64,000 bases of DNA from an uncultured Parabacteroides sp. (lineage in GTDB: Bacteria > Bacteroidota > Bacteroidia > Bacteroidales > Tannerellaceae): positions 118,641-182,640 of the forward strand of contig CAJTMR010000002.1 of NCBI GenBank assembly GCA_910577325.1, given 5' to 3'. This document shows, one piece after another, positions 1 to 9,629 of this stretch. Numbering within the stretch: the stretch's first letter is position 1; the number at the start of each line of letters is the position of its first letter. The notes under the pieces were generated by a model. The model saw nothing but the letters and a program-made list of their open reading frames with translations. It did not search any database and was not told where the DNA came from. The position numbers were made by a program, and so were the translations under genes.

Positions 1-1200
1 TATCCGATCGATTTAAAGGTAGGAAATTTCACACCGTTTATGCATCATGGAGAAGCGATGTCGATGCTGGCCTTTGTGAATGATGCCTTGATGGCGGTTT
101 TCTTTTTTGTGATCGGACTGGAGATCAAGCAAGAGATTCTGATCGGGGAACTGAGTTCGGTACGGAAAGCTTTGCTTCCGATTATTGCAGCCTGCGGCGG
201 GATGATTGTTCCGGTATTATTCTATTTCCTGGTTTGCCCTTCGTCTCCCGAAGTACGGGGCGTGGCTATCCCGATGGCAACCGATATCGCTTTTGCACTG
301 GCTGTTTTAGGTTTGTTGGGGAAACGGGTTCCGCTTAGCATGCGTATCTTCCTGACGGCATTGGCGGTGGTGGACGATATCGGCGGTATCATTATTATTG
401 CTTTGTTTTATAGTGGCGAGATTGCGTTCGAACCGCTTCTGGTCTCACTTGCTCTTTTGGCGTTGTTGTATGTGGGAGGAAGGATGAGAGTGAATAACAT
501 TGTCTTTTATTATGTAATCGGTTTCTTTGTGTGGATGCTGTTTCTTGAATCGGGTATTCATCCGACGATAGCGGGTGTATTGGTCGCATTCACCGTTCCG
601 GCCCGTCCGGTTGTCAAACTGGATGATTTCACCTGTGAAATGACCGGTTATCTGGATATGTTGGATTACACTGAAGTTCGTCATTCACGCAAGGCGGCGG
701 TTCTTTCGCCGACACAGATTCAGGTACTCAACAATATCCATTCGTTGGCAGACAAAACCATCAGTCCGTTGCAGAACATTGCCGACAAACTCCATCCGTT
801 GGTCAATTATCTGATTCTGCCACTTTTCGCCTTTGTTAACGCGGGCGTTACTTTTGGGGACATCGGGATCGGTTCGTTACCGGGAGTTCCGTTGGCGGTA
901 TTCCTCGGCCTGTTTGTCGGAAAGTCGCTGGGTATTTTCTTGTTTACCTATGTTTTTGTCCGTTTGCGTCTTGCTATGATGCCGGAGGGAGTGAGTAAAC
1001 GGAACCTTTTCGGAGTGTCGATGTTGGGTGGTATCGGTTTTACTGTAGCTCTTTTTATCGCGAATCTCTCTTTTGCAGGGATGCCCGATATCGGAGCGGA
1101 ATTGTTGAACCAAGCGAAATTGGGTGTATTTGCCGGTTCGTTTATTTCCGGTTTGTGCGGCTATTTGATATTAAAAAAAGTATTACCTGAAAAAGTATAA
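1..1200 (+). CDS. nhaA: Na+/H+ antiporter NhaA, 5' end cut by the window
   Basis: Inner-membrane sodium/proton antiporter that uses the proton gradient to expel Na+ and regulate pH. The reading frame is open to base 1, so the start lies outside the window; the 399 visible codons nearly match the roughly 390-residue family length. The family motifs are present: ATDIAFAL in the first half and VVDDIGGI, which carries the Asp pair used for ion binding in E. coli NhaA. Multiple hydrophobic helices run throughout and the C-terminus is complete. Two bases separate its stop from the next gene, so the two are probably co-transcribed. An internal ATG at 40 is not a likely start, because family homology continues upstream of it. 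Confidence 0.95.
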   Translation, partial: YPIDLKVGNFTPFMHHGEAMSMLAFVNDALMAVFFFVIGLEIKQEILIGELSSVRKALLPIIAACGGMIVPVLFYFLVCPSSPEVRGVAIPMATDIAFALAVLGLLGKRVPLSMRIFLTALAVVDDIGGIIIIALFYSGEIAFEPLLVSLALLALLYVGGRMRVNNIVFYYVIGFFVWMLFLESGIHPTIAGVLVAFTVPARPVVKLDDFTCEMTGYLDMLDYTEVRHSRKAAVLSPTQIQVLNNIHSLADKTISPLQNIADKLHPLVNYLILPLFAFVNAGVTFGDIGIGSLPGVPLAVFLGLFVGKSLGIFLFTYVFVRLRLAMMPEGVSKRNLFGVSMLGGIGFTVALFIANLSFAGMPDIGAELLNQAKLGVFAGSFISGLCGYLILKKVLPEKV

Positions 1201-1202
1201 AG

Positions 1203-2090
1203 ATGAACAGACGCAAATTTATTCAGACAGGGGTAGCCGGTGTTGCCGGTTTGTCTTTAGCCCGTACGGGTTTTGCTAATATGCAGATGGTCGTTCCTTC
1301 GGATGTGTTGGTCGACAAGGTGAAACTGGGAAAGACCGGATTGAAAGTTTCCCGGATAGCTATCGGGACCGGGACGAAAGGATGGAATTACCAGTCCAAT
1401 CAGACCCGGCTTGGATTGGATAATTTTGTGAAGATGGCCCATCATGGTTATGAGCGTGGCATCTGTTTCTTTGACATGGCCGATATGTATGGTTCACAGC
1501 CTTTCGTCGGGAAAGTACTGAAAGAATTGCCTCGCGAAAAACTGACTTTGATGACGAAGATGTGGACTTACGACGAAGGATCGGAAAAACGCGAGCCGGT
1601 CGGCAAAACCCTTGATCGTTTTCGGCAGGAAGTCGGTACGGACTATTTCGATATTCTCTTGCTACATTGTATGACAAAGGGTGACTGGGCGGAAACCCGT
1701 AAGTTTTATATGGACGGTCTGGCAAAAGCCAAGCAGGATGGTATTGTGAAAGCAGTCGGTGTCTCTTGTCACAATTGGGATGCAATGGTCGAGGCTGTCA
1801 ATAACCCGTGGTGTGACGTTATCCTCGCCCGCTTGAATCCGTTCCAAAGTCATATGGATGGTACGACCGAAGCTGTAAACGAACTTTTAGGTAAGGCTCG
1901 AAAGAAAGGAAAGGGACTTATCGGAATGAAAATTTTCGGTGAAGGCAAACACATCTCCGATGCCGAACGTGAGCGTTCTATTCGTTTTGCCGTTACTGAA
2001 AGTAACCTGCACTGTATGACACTCGGTTTGGAGTCCGTAGCGCAGATGGATGATGCGGTAGAGCGGGTGATGCGGAATGTTAGAGGATAG
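1203..2090 (+). CDS. Aldo/keto reductase with Tat-type signal
   Basis: NAD(P)H-dependent oxidoreductase of the aldo/keto reductase superfamily, 295 aa; substrate unknown. The N-terminus NRRKFIQTG followed by a hydrophobic Gly/Ala stretch is a twin-arginine (Tat) signal, so the folded enzyme is probably exported. AKR tetrad candidates are visible: Asp and Tyr in FFDMADMYG, Lys in LMTKMW, His in LLLHCM. The start is fixed by the ATG two bases after the nhaA stop and by the RR motif directly behind it. Export of an AKR is known for several Bacteroidetes ferredoxin-like or sugar-related members, but nothing here shows the substrate. Confidence 0.85.
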   Translation: MNRRKFIQTGVAGVAGLSLARTGFANMQMVVPSDVLVDKVKLGKTGLKVSRIAIGTGTKGWNYQSNQTRLGLDNFVKMAHHGYERGICFFDMADMYGSQPFVGKVLKELPREKLTLMTKMWTYDEGSEKREPVGKTLDRFRQEVGTDYFDILLLHCMTKGDWAETRKFYMDGLAKAKQDGIVKAVGVSCHNWDAMVEAVNNPWCDVILARLNPFQSHMDGTTEAVNELLGKARKKGKGLIGMKIFGEGKHISDAERERSIRFAVTESNLHCMTLGLESVAQMDDAVERVMRNVRG

Positions 2091-2108
2091 TTATCAAATT
2101 AGGGAAAT

Positions 2109-5100
2109 ATGGCGAAGTACCTGTATTATATTTGTGCCTGCTGTCTTTTGTTTTTATTCAGCGGATGTGAAGGAAAAAATAAGGGTGAGGTTGATGCTCT
2201 GCCTTTCAGTCCTTATGTGGAGGCGTTTACCTCCGGTACGATTTCAAGATATACGCCTGTATATCTGATTTTCAATCAGGAAATAGCGAACGACAGGATG
2301 AAATCCGGCCGGCTTCGTGATCTGGTCAGGATCAAACCCGAAACAGCCGGTGAGTTTGCTTTCGAAAACAACCGGACGATTGTTTTCAAGCCGTCCGAGA
2401 GTTTCAAGCGTAATACTCGTTATGAGGTAAAGGCAGACCTTTCGGAGTGGTTTGACACGGAACGGAAGGATAAATATTTTACTTTCGGATTTTCCACGCA
2501 GCCTTTGCTGTTGCATGCCAACTTGCAATCCGTCGATATCAACAAGAAGAATGAAAACAACTACGACATTACCTGCTCGTTGTTCACGCCAGACAGGGAG
2601 ATGCCCGAAACCGTGGAGTCGCTTGTCCGTTTCTCAGAAAAGGCGGATGCCACTTGGCAGCATAGTCCTGATGGAAAGAGGCACGAAGTTTCCCTCCCGA
2701 ACATACAAGCCGGAACGAATGTCGCACGTGCTTTTAAACTGTTTGTCGCCCCGAATAAACTGGATGTGCCGGAAGAGGAACTGTTATCTGTCGACATTCC
2801 CGAGTTGAACGATTTCACTGTGTATGAGGTCGGATATGTTGCGGAGCCGGAGCGCTATGTCGAAGTCACTTTTACGAAACTACTCGACGCGGCACAGAAC
2901 ATGCAGGGACTTGCTTGGATCGATGGCAATAAATCGGAGACCGTCAATGTAGAGGGTAATAAGCTTCGCCTCTATCCTGATGCGGGTAGCAAAGGTGCTC
3001 TGAATGTCCATCTGAACCTGAACATCAGGAGTAAAAACGGGCTGAACCTGAAAGAAAGTATTGTCCGTCAGATTGTAGTTAATGAAGAAAAGCCGGAAGT
3101 TCGTTTTATTGGGAATGGTGTGATCGTCCCGCAATCCACACAGTTGACCGTTCCCTTTCAAGCTGTCTACCTGCGTGGTGTAGTGGTACGTGTCATTAAG
3201 ATATTTGAGCAGAACATCGGACAATTTCTTCAAATAAACGATCTTGAAGGGACGAGTGACTTGATGCGAGTCGGCCGTTTGATTGCGCGTAAAACGATCT
3301 TTTTTGATGAAAATGCCATTCGGGACATCGGTCGTTGGAATACTTTCGCAATCGACCTGAAAGAACTGATTGATCCCGAGCCCGGCGCTATCTATCGGGT
3401 GGAATTGTCGTTCAACCGGGACTTGTCTGCCTATCCTTGCGAAGATTTCGTGAAAAAAAGTAAAGAACAACTGCTTGCCGATGACGAGATCAAGTTCAAG
3501 GAAGAGAGTTGTCGTTTCAACAAAGGTGGTTATTACTATTATAATGGAGACTTGGATTGGTCGGATTATAAATACAGCGAACGCAATGATCCTTGTTCGA
3601 CCAGTTACTACTATGATACGACCGTCGGCAAGAACGTCCTTGTTACCAATCTCGGCCTGTTGGCGATGGCTGGTGAAGATAACGAAATGACTGTCCTTGT
3701 ACATAACATCCTCGATACCCGTCCGGAGAAAGGCGTCAAAGTTGCCGCTTACAATTACCAGCGTCAGGAATTAGCCTCCGGGGTCACGGACGATAAAGGG
3801 CAGGTGCGCTTCTCATTGAAAGACGGTAGACCGTTTTATTTGACCGCCTCACTCGGACAGCAACGTTCGTATCTCCGTGTGGACGACGGTTCTGCCTTGT
3901 CGCTGAGTTCTTTTGATGTCTCCGGCGAAGTCGTGCAGAAAGGTGTCAAAGGCTTTATTTACGGTGACCGAGGTGTGTGGCGTCCGGGTGACACGTTGCA
4001 CCTTGGCTTTATGTTGAACGACCGCGGCGGGATGCTTCCTGAAAACCATCCGGTCATCATGGAACTCTATAACCCGCTTGGTCAGCTCTACCTGCGTAAG
4101 ACACAGACAAAAGGCGAATTGGGATTGTATGCTTTTGATATGCCGATCGAGCCTGACGTCCCGACAGGTGCTTGGAACGTCAGTGTGAATGTCGGCGGTG
4201 TCACGTTTACAAAGCGTCTTCGTATCGAGACAATCAAACCGAATCGTTTGAAGATATCCCTTGCGATGCCTGAAAAAAAATTGCTTCGTGGTGAACCCCT
4301 CGATGCCGCCATGCATGTGGAATGGCTACAGGGAGCGACTGCCCGCAATCTGAAATACGATATCCAAGGAACCTTTATTTCGACTCCGACAACTTTTGCC
4401 GGTTACAAAAAATTTTATTTTGACGATCCTTCGAAAATTTTTAACAGCGAAGAAAGCAAAGTGATATCCGGAACAACCGATGCCGCAGGTAACGCCACTA
4501 TCAAGGCTCGCTTCGAGATTGGCACTTCGGCTCCCGGCATGTTGTTAGCGAGTTTCGTTACCCGTGTGTATGAGGAATCCGGCGATTTCAGTATCGATGC
4601 TAACCGGTCGTACTATTCGCCTTACCGCCGTTATGTCGGTATCAAGTCGCCTCGGCAAGATGGGAAACCGTTGAAGACCGGGACCGAATATAAATATGAA
4701 GTGGCCTCTGTCAGCTACCTCGGACAGCCTGTAGCTAATACTGAACTCGAAGTGAAGGTTTACAAAGTTCATTGGTATTGGTGGTGGAGTTCCGATAATG
4801 GCAGCCTGGCGAATTACGTTTCCAACTCTTACAACAAGCCGGTGAAAACTTTTACCGTCCGTACAGGTGTGAACGGCACGGCCTCTTTCAACTTGAAATA
4901 TGCCGATGCCGATTGGGGAACCTATTTCATTTCGGTGAAAGACAAGGAGAGCAAACACTCCACCGGTGTGATGAACTACTTTGACTGGCCTTACAGTGAA
5001 GGGCGGCGTGATGCTGATGGCTCTTCTTCTGCCAATATGCTCTCTTTCAAAACGGATAAGGAGACCTATGTGCCGGGCGAACAGATTATTGTCACCTTCC

Positions 5101-7643
5101 CTTCCGTGAAAGGAAGCCGTGCGATTGTCAGCATCGAGAACGGTACACGTGTCCTTTCAACCACCGAGCATGTGTGTGACGACCGGCAGACCACGGTCAA
5201 GCTTGCCGTTACTCCCGATATGCAACCGAATGCGTATGTTTATATAACGTTGTTGCAACCACACGGTATTACGAAGAATGACTTGCCGATTCGTATGTAT
5301 GGTGTTGTTCCCTTTACGGTGACTTCTTCCGAAAGCCATTTGGTTCCGGTTATCCGTATGGCAGACGAGATTAAGCCCGAAGCCCCTTACCATTTGACGA
5401 TTTCCGAAAAAAACGGCCGTGAGATGGCCTATACGTTGGCGATTGTCGATGAAGGGCTGCTTGATCTGACTCGCTTTGACACGCCTGACCCTTGGCAGGT
5501 GTTTAATGCCCGTGAGGCTTTGGGCGTCAATACTTGGGACTTGTATAATTATGTGGTCGGCGCGTATGGCGGCCGCATCGAACAATTGTTCAGTATTGGC
5601 GGCGACGATGCTTTGAACAAAGGACCGAAGGCGATTGTGAACCGTTTCAAGCCGGTTGTCCAGTTCGCCGGTCCGTTCTTGCTGAAAAAAGGAGAAAAGC
5701 GGCAGCATATTTATGAGATGCCAAACTACAATGGTCGCGTCCGTATCATGGTCGTTGCCGGAGACGGGAAGAGCTATGGGAATACGGAGAAGAGCGTACG
5801 TGTGCGTAAACCCGTCATGTTGCTCGGCACACTTCCGCGCATCATCGGCGTAGGAGAGGAGATGGTGGTTCCCGCTACCGTTTTTGCTACAGAAAAGGAG
5901 GTGGGAGACGTGCAGGTCACAATTGCCTGCTCTGATAACATGGAAGTAATAGGTGAGGCTGTCCGCACGTTACATTTTGAAGCAGTCGACGACAAATCTG
6001 CGCAGTTCCGTATCCGGGTGAAAGATATCCCTGGAGCCGGACATGTGAAGATCACGGCTTTGGGTAAAGGCGAAAAATCTGTCTATGAGACTGATATCGA
6101 AATTCGCTCCGTGCGCCGCCCGCAAGTCAAGGTAACTCCTGTGACACTCGAAGCCGGAAAGAGTTGGAAAGGAACAGCCGGCTTTCCCGGTGCGGACGGC
6201 ACGAACTCTCTTGTGCTCGAAATGTCGGATGTCCGGCCCGTCAATCTTTCCACGCGGTTATCCTACCTCATGGGCTATCCGCATGGGTGTGTCGAACAAA
6301 TTACTTCGAAAGGTTTTCCGCAACTGTACTTAAGCAGGTTTGCCTCGTTAACCCGTGAACAGGAACAATTGGCAGAGGCTGCCGTAAAAGAAGTGATTCG
6401 TCGACTGCGTTCCTACCAGACGGTAGACGGTTCTTTCTCCTATTGGCCCGGTGGAACGGGCAGTAGTGCTTGGGGAACTGTCTATGCCACCCATTTTCTG
6501 CTTGAAGCGGAGAAGAAAGGCTATCTTGTGCCCGAGGGCATGAAACGGAATGTACTGAACGATCTGAGCCGCACCGCTCGTAACTGGAAACCGGAAGCTT
6601 CCCGTTTTGCCGAATCCGAAGAAATGACACAGGCATACCGCCTGTTCGTCCTTGCTTTGGGGCAAGTTTCCGAGGTCGGCGCGATGAATCGCCTGAAGGA
6701 GAGTAAGACACTTGCGCCCATGAGCCGTTATTTGTTGGCGGCCGGTTATGCTTTGATCGGACGCCCGGATGTCTCGAAGGAACTGATAGCAAAGACGACG
6801 GTTCTGACAACCGCTTACTCCGAGCACGACCAGACGTTCGGAAGTGAACTGCGCGATACCTCTATCCGCCTGCTGACGCTCTGTCTGCTTGACAACGGAA
6901 AGGAAGCCGCTCTCTTGGCAAATGAGATTTCCGAAACGCTTGCATCTGACGAATGGCTGAGTACACAATCTACGGCATTCGCTTTGGTGGCATTTTCCGG
7001 TTATATGAACAAATACAAGGTTTCCGGCTCGATGGACTTCTCCTATACTTTGGGCGGCAAGACGGAAAAAGTTTCCACCTCCCGGAACATTTGGACGGAG
7101 ACGTTGCTCGACAAGGCGGATTCTTCCTTCACTTTAGAGTTGAGGAACACCGGCAAATCTACTTTGTTTGCCCGACTCGTGACCGAAGGTATCCCGGCTG
7201 AGGGTAAAGAGGAAGCCTATGCGAACGGCCTGACGCTTGCTGTCAGCTATGTGGATCAAGACGGGCGTCCGGTGGATGTCTCCGCTTTGCGGCAAGGCAC
7301 GAACTTCACGGCAGTAGTGACCGTCGCCAACCCGTCTCCGCGTGGCTATAGGCGTTTGGTACTGACCGAAATTTTCCCGGCAGGCTGGGAGATATTGAAC
7401 ACGCGTTTCTTCTCGGACGGTGTAGCGGATAACCGGATGACCGGCGTAAACTACCAGGATATCCGTGATGATCGTGCTTATAGTTACATCGACTATCTGC
7501 CTGCCGGAAAACAGGTAACGGTCCGCATGAAACTATGCGCTGTCTACCCCGGCCGTTTCTATTTGCTTCCGGTTTACTGTGAGGCGATGTATGACCATAC
7601 GGTTCGGGCGAATACGGAGGGGAGGATGGTGACGGTGGAGTGA
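2109..7643 (+). CDS. Bacterial alpha-2-macroglobulin lipoprotein with intact thioester
   Basis: Large (1844 aa) envelope-anchored protease trap of the YfhM/alpha-2-macroglobulin family. Residues 1-20 form a lipoprotein signal (LFSGC, lipidated Cys20). Macroglobulin-like beta domains fill the first two thirds, and the helical thioester domain carries GCVEQ with Cys1394 and Gln1397, so the covalent trapping bond can form. A C-terminal receptor-binding-like domain follows. In many bacteria the gene is paired with penicillin-binding protein 1C; here the next gene is convergent and unrelated, so that pairing is absent. The start ATG at 2109 is chosen because it gives the complete lipoprotein signal. 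Confidence 0.92.
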   Translation: MAKYLYYICACCLLFLFSGCEGKNKGEVDALPFSPYVEAFTSGTISRYTPVYLIFNQEIANDRMKSGRLRDLVRIKPETAGEFAFENNRTIVFKPSESFKRNTRYEVKADLSEWFDTERKDKYFTFGFSTQPLLLHANLQSVDINKKNENNYDITCSLFTPDREMPETVESLVRFSEKADATWQHSPDGKRHEVSLPNIQAGTNVARAFKLFVAPNKLDVPEEELLSVDIPELNDFTVYEVGYVAEPERYVEVTFTKLLDAAQNMQGLAWIDGNKSETVNVEGNKLRLYPDAGSKGALNVHLNLNIRSKNGLNLKESIVRQIVVNEEKPEVRFIGNGVIVPQSTQLTVPFQAVYLRGVVVRVIKIFEQNIGQFLQINDLEGTSDLMRVGRLIARKTIFFDENAIRDIGRWNTFAIDLKELIDPEPGAIYRVELSFNRDLSAYPCEDFVKKSKEQLLADDEIKFKEESCRFNKGGYYYYNGDLDWSDYKYSERNDPCSTSYYYDTTVGKNVLVTNLGLLAMAGEDNEMTVLVHNILDTRPEKGVKVAAYNYQRQELASGVTDDKGQVRFSLKDGRPFYLTASLGQQRSYLRVDDGSALSLSSFDVSGEVVQKGVKGFIYGDRGVWRPGDTLHLGFMLNDRGGMLPENHPVIMELYNPLGQLYLRKTQTKGELGLYAFDMPIEPDVPTGAWNVSVNVGGVTFTKRLRIETIKPNRLKISLAMPEKKLLRGEPLDAAMHVEWLQGATARNLKYDIQGTFISTPTTFAGYKKFYFDDPSKIFNSEESKVISGTTDAAGNATIKARFEIGTSAPGMLLASFVTRVYEESGDFSIDANRSYYSPYRRYVGIKSPRQDGKPLKTGTEYKYEVASVSYLGQPVANTELEVKVYKVHWYWWWSSDNGSLANYVSNSYNKPVKTFTVRTGVNGTASFNLKYADADWGTYFISVKDKESKHSTGVMNYFDWPYSEGRRDADGSSSANMLSFKTDKETYVPGEQIIVTFPSVKGSRAIVSIENGTRVLSTTEHVCDDRQTTVKLAVTPDMQPNAYVYITLLQPHGITKNDLPIRMYGVVPFTVTSSESHLVPVIRMADEIKPEAPYHLTISEKNGREMAYTLAIVDEGLLDLTRFDTPDPWQVFNAREALGVNTWDLYNYVVGAYGGRIEQLFSIGGDDALNKGPKAIVNRFKPVVQFAGPFLLKKGEKRQHIYEMPNYNGRVRIMVVAGDGKSYGNTEKSVRVRKPVMLLGTLPRIIGVGEEMVVPATVFATEKEVGDVQVTIACSDNMEVIGEAVRTLHFEAVDDKSAQFRIRVKDIPGAGHVKITALGKGEKSVYETDIEIRSVRRPQVKVTPVTLEAGKSWKGTAGFPGADGTNSLVLEMSDVRPVNLSTRLSYLMGYPHGCVEQITSKGFPQLYLSRFASLTREQEQLAEAAVKEVIRRLRSYQTVDGSFSYWPGGTGSSAWGTVYATHFLLEAEKKGYLVPEGMKRNVLNDLSRTARNWKPEASRFAESEEMTQAYRLFVLALGQVSEVGAMNRLKESKTLAPMSRYLLAAGYALIGRPDVSKELIAKTTVLTTAYSEHDQTFGSELRDTSIRLLTLCLLDNGKEAALLANEISETLASDEWLSTQSTAFALVAFSGYMNKYKVSGSMDFSYTLGGKTEKVSTSRNIWTETLLDKADSSFTLELRNTGKSTLFARLVTEGIPAEGKEEAYANGLTLAVSYVDQDGRPVDVSALRQGTNFTAVVTVANPSPRGYRRLVLTEIFPAGWEILNTRFFSDGVADNRMTGVNYQDIRDDRAYSYIDYLPAGKQVTVRMKLCAVYPGRFYLLPVYCEAMYDHTVRANTEGRMVTVE

Positions 7644-7658
7644 CTTTGTTTATTGATG

Positions 7659-7693
7659 ACCGGATGGGCAATACTGACGTTGTACCATCCGGT
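7659..7693. terminator. Hairpin between convergent genes
   Basis: Perfect 9-bp inverted repeat ACCGGATGG / CCATCCGGT around a 17-nt loop, placed 15 bp after the macroglobulin stop and 18 bp before the end of the convergent reductase gene. There is no strong T-run on either side, so a bidirectional terminator role is likely but not certain. Confidence 0.5.
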
Positions 7694-7710
7694 ATGGATT
7701 TTGAATCTTA

Positions 7711-8184
7711 TCAGATTGTTATCTGTTTACAGAGCCTTTCCAAATACTCCGCATCCGTTTCGTCGAACGCATTCAGTTTGTCGCTGTCAATGTCCAGGAC
7801 GGCGACCACTTTTCCGTCCCTGATCACCGGCACGACGATCTCCGACCGCGAGTCTGAGCTACAAGCGATATGTCCAGGGAATTGCTCCACATCCGGGACT
7901 ACGATTGTCCGTGCTTCTTTCCAAGCAGTCCCGCATACACCTTTTCCGTACTGAATGCGTGTACAGGCAAGAGGCCCTTGGAACGGGGCAAGCACGAGTG
8001 TCTTTTCTTTCACCACATAAAATCCCACCCAGAAGAAATCGAATGTTTGTTTCAAGGCAGCGGCGATATTTGCCATGTTGGCGACGATATCGGTTTCTTC
8101 CGCTGTCAGTGATTGTAATTGAGGAAGCAGCGTCTCATATAATTCCTGCTTGTCCTTACCGTTGATAATTAAATTTTCTGCCAT
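7711..8184 (-). CDS. msrC: Free methionine-(R)-sulfoxide reductase (GAF domain)
   Basis: Cytosolic GAF-domain enzyme that reduces free methionine-R-sulfoxide, protecting the methionine pool after oxidative stress. The 157-aa protein is nearly all GAF domain. The three cysteines of the family are Cys74 (LACTRIQYG), Cys84 (GVCGTAW) and Cys108 (HIACSSDSRSE). E. coli YebR uses Cys84, Cys94 and Cys118, a constant shift of 10 residues, which supports a working fRMsr rather than a generic GAF sensor. It stands alone, divergent from the MATE gene, with its own -7 box. Confidence 0.92.
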   Translation of the reverse strand: MAENLIINGKDKQELYETLLPQLQSLTAEETDIVANMANIAAALKQTFDFFWVGFYVVKEKTLVLAPFQGPLACTRIQYGKGVCGTAWKEARTIVVPDVEQFPGHIACSSDSRSEIVVPVIRDGKVVAVLDIDSDKLNAFDETDAEYLERLCKQITI

Positions 8185-8204
8185 TTTTATACTTTATAAG
8201 AAAA

Positions 8205-8212
8205 CAAAAGTA
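8205..8212 (-). promoter_or_regulatory. Bacteroidetes -7 box for the msrC-like gene
   Basis: Reverse-strand TACTTTTG matches TAnnTTTG and lies 20 bp ahead of the ATG at 8184. No clear TTTG -33 element is seen at the usual distance. Confidence 0.55.
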
Positions 8213-8232
8213 ACATTTTTTTGGATTCTCCG

Positions 8233-8240
8233 TACCTTTG
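8233..8240 (+). promoter_or_regulatory. -7 box directly at the MATE start codon
   Basis: TACCTTTG fits TAnnTTTG and ends only 4 bp before the ATG at 8245. If transcription starts about 5-7 bp downstream of the box, the mRNA would be essentially leaderless. The box also lies within the in-frame TTG-initiated extension (8221-8244), which argues against that upstream start. Confidence 0.6.
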
Positions 8241-8244
8241 CGGT

Positions 8245-9591
8245 ATGAGTAAACAGAATTCTCCTTTGAAGCTTGGAACCGAACATATCGGTAAGTTATT
8301 GACACAGTATGCTATACCGGCTATTATTGCTATGACCGCCTCTTCTCTTTACAATATGGCGGACAGTATATTTATCGGACACGGGGTAGGTTCGTTGGCT
8401 ATTTCCGGTTTGGCATTGACGTTCCCGTTGATGAATCTTGCGGCGGCTTTCGGCTCGTTGGTCGGGTTGGGAGCTTCGACGCTGGTGTCTGTGAAGTTGG
8501 GACAGAAAGATTATGAAGGGGCTAACAGAGTGCTTGGAAACGTGTTCGTGCTGAATGTGATCCTGGGGCTTGCCTTTACACTGGTTTTTATGTTGTTTCT
8601 TGATCCGGTTCTTTATTTCTTCGGGGCAAGCGAACACACGATTTCGTATGCTCGTGATTATATGAATGTGATTTTGATTGGAAATGTGGTGACTCACATG
8701 TATCTTGGACTGAATTCCATGTTGCGCTCTTGCGGTTTCCCGAAACTGGCGATGTATGCGACGTTGGCGTCGGTGGTGATCAACTGTGTGCTGAATCCGC
8801 TTTTTATCTTCGGCTTCGGTTGGGGGATCAAAGGATCGGCATGGGCAACTGTTATCTCGCAGGTCATTTCGTTGACCGGGCAGTTGATCCATTTTTCCCG
8901 CCCGAAGGAATTGTTGCATTTTAAGAAGGGTATTTACCGGCTGAAAGGCGAGATCGTGAAAGGTATTCTTTATATCGGGATGTCACCTTTCCTGATGAAC
9001 CTTTGCGCTTGCCTGATCGTGATCCTGATCAACCGGGGATTGAAAGAACATGGAGGTGATATGGCGATTGGCGCATACGGGATCGTGAACCGGGTAGTGT
9101 TTCTCTTTATCATGATCATCATGGGGTTCAACCAGGGGATGCAGCCGATTGCCGGCTATAACTTTGGCGCCCGCCAGTATGCGCGTGTGACGGAGGTTAC
9201 GAAACTGACGATGAAATGGGCGATAGGGGTGGCAATAACGGGCTTTCTGCTCTGCCAACTGTTCCCGTCGACGATTGTCCGTATGTTTACGACCGATCCG
9301 GAGCTGATAGAGACGGCGGTCTACGGTTTACATATCGTCTTCGCCGTCTTCCCGATAGTAGGTTTTCAGATGGTGGCGACAAACTTTTTCCTTTCCATCG
9401 GGATGTCGAAGAAGGCGATCTTCCTCTCGCTTACCCGGCAGATGCTGTTCCTTGTCCCCTGCTTGCTGATCCTTCCCCGATGGTTTGGGACACTGGGCGT
9501 ATGGATCAGTATTCCGATTGCCGACACAACAGCCACGATTGTTACGGCTTTTGTCTTGATAAACCAGTTCAGGAAGTTTCATGCTAAATAA
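8245..9591 (+). CDS. MATE family multidrug/metabolite exporter
   Basis: Inner-membrane cation-coupled exporter of the MATE family, 448 aa from the ATG at 8245, with about 12 hydrophobic helices in two homologous halves. The N-terminus (LGTEHIGKLL, then YAIPAIIAMTASSLYNMAD) and the second-half GFNQGMQPIAGYNFGA motif are typical of NorM/DinF-like members common in Bacteroidales. Substrate cannot be read from sequence. An in-frame TTG at 8221 would add eight residues but overlaps the promoter box, so the ATG is preferred. Confidence 0.92.
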   Translation: MSKQNSPLKLGTEHIGKLLTQYAIPAIIAMTASSLYNMADSIFIGHGVGSLAISGLALTFPLMNLAAAFGSLVGLGASTLVSVKLGQKDYEGANRVLGNVFVLNVILGLAFTLVFMLFLDPVLYFFGASEHTISYARDYMNVILIGNVVTHMYLGLNSMLRSCGFPKLAMYATLASVVINCVLNPLFIFGFGWGIKGSAWATVISQVISLTGQLIHFSRPKELLHFKKGIYRLKGEIVKGILYIGMSPFLMNLCACLIVILINRGLKEHGGDMAIGAYGIVNRVVFLFIMIIMGFNQGMQPIAGYNFGARQYARVTEVTKLTMKWAIGVAITGFLLCQLFPSTIVRMFTTDPELIETAVYGLHIVFAVFPIVGFQMVATNFFLSIGMSKKAIFLSLTRQMLFLVPCLLILPRWFGTLGVWISIPIADTTATIVTAFVLINQFRKFHAK

Positions 9592-9599
9592 ATTTTATT

Positions 9600-9607
9600 T
9601 ACCTTTG
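9600..9607 (+). promoter_or_regulatory. -7 box for the cytidylate-kinase-like gene
   Basis: TACCTTTG matches TAnnTTTG, 22 bp before the ATG at 9630, predicting a short leader of roughly 17 nt. Confidence 0.6.
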
Positions 9608-9629
9608 TCTTAGTACCAAAAACGTAGAT

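Noticed and set aside
8221..8244. TTG start for the MATE gene
   Set aside because: Would place the -7 box inside the coding region; the ATG at 8245 matches family N-termini.
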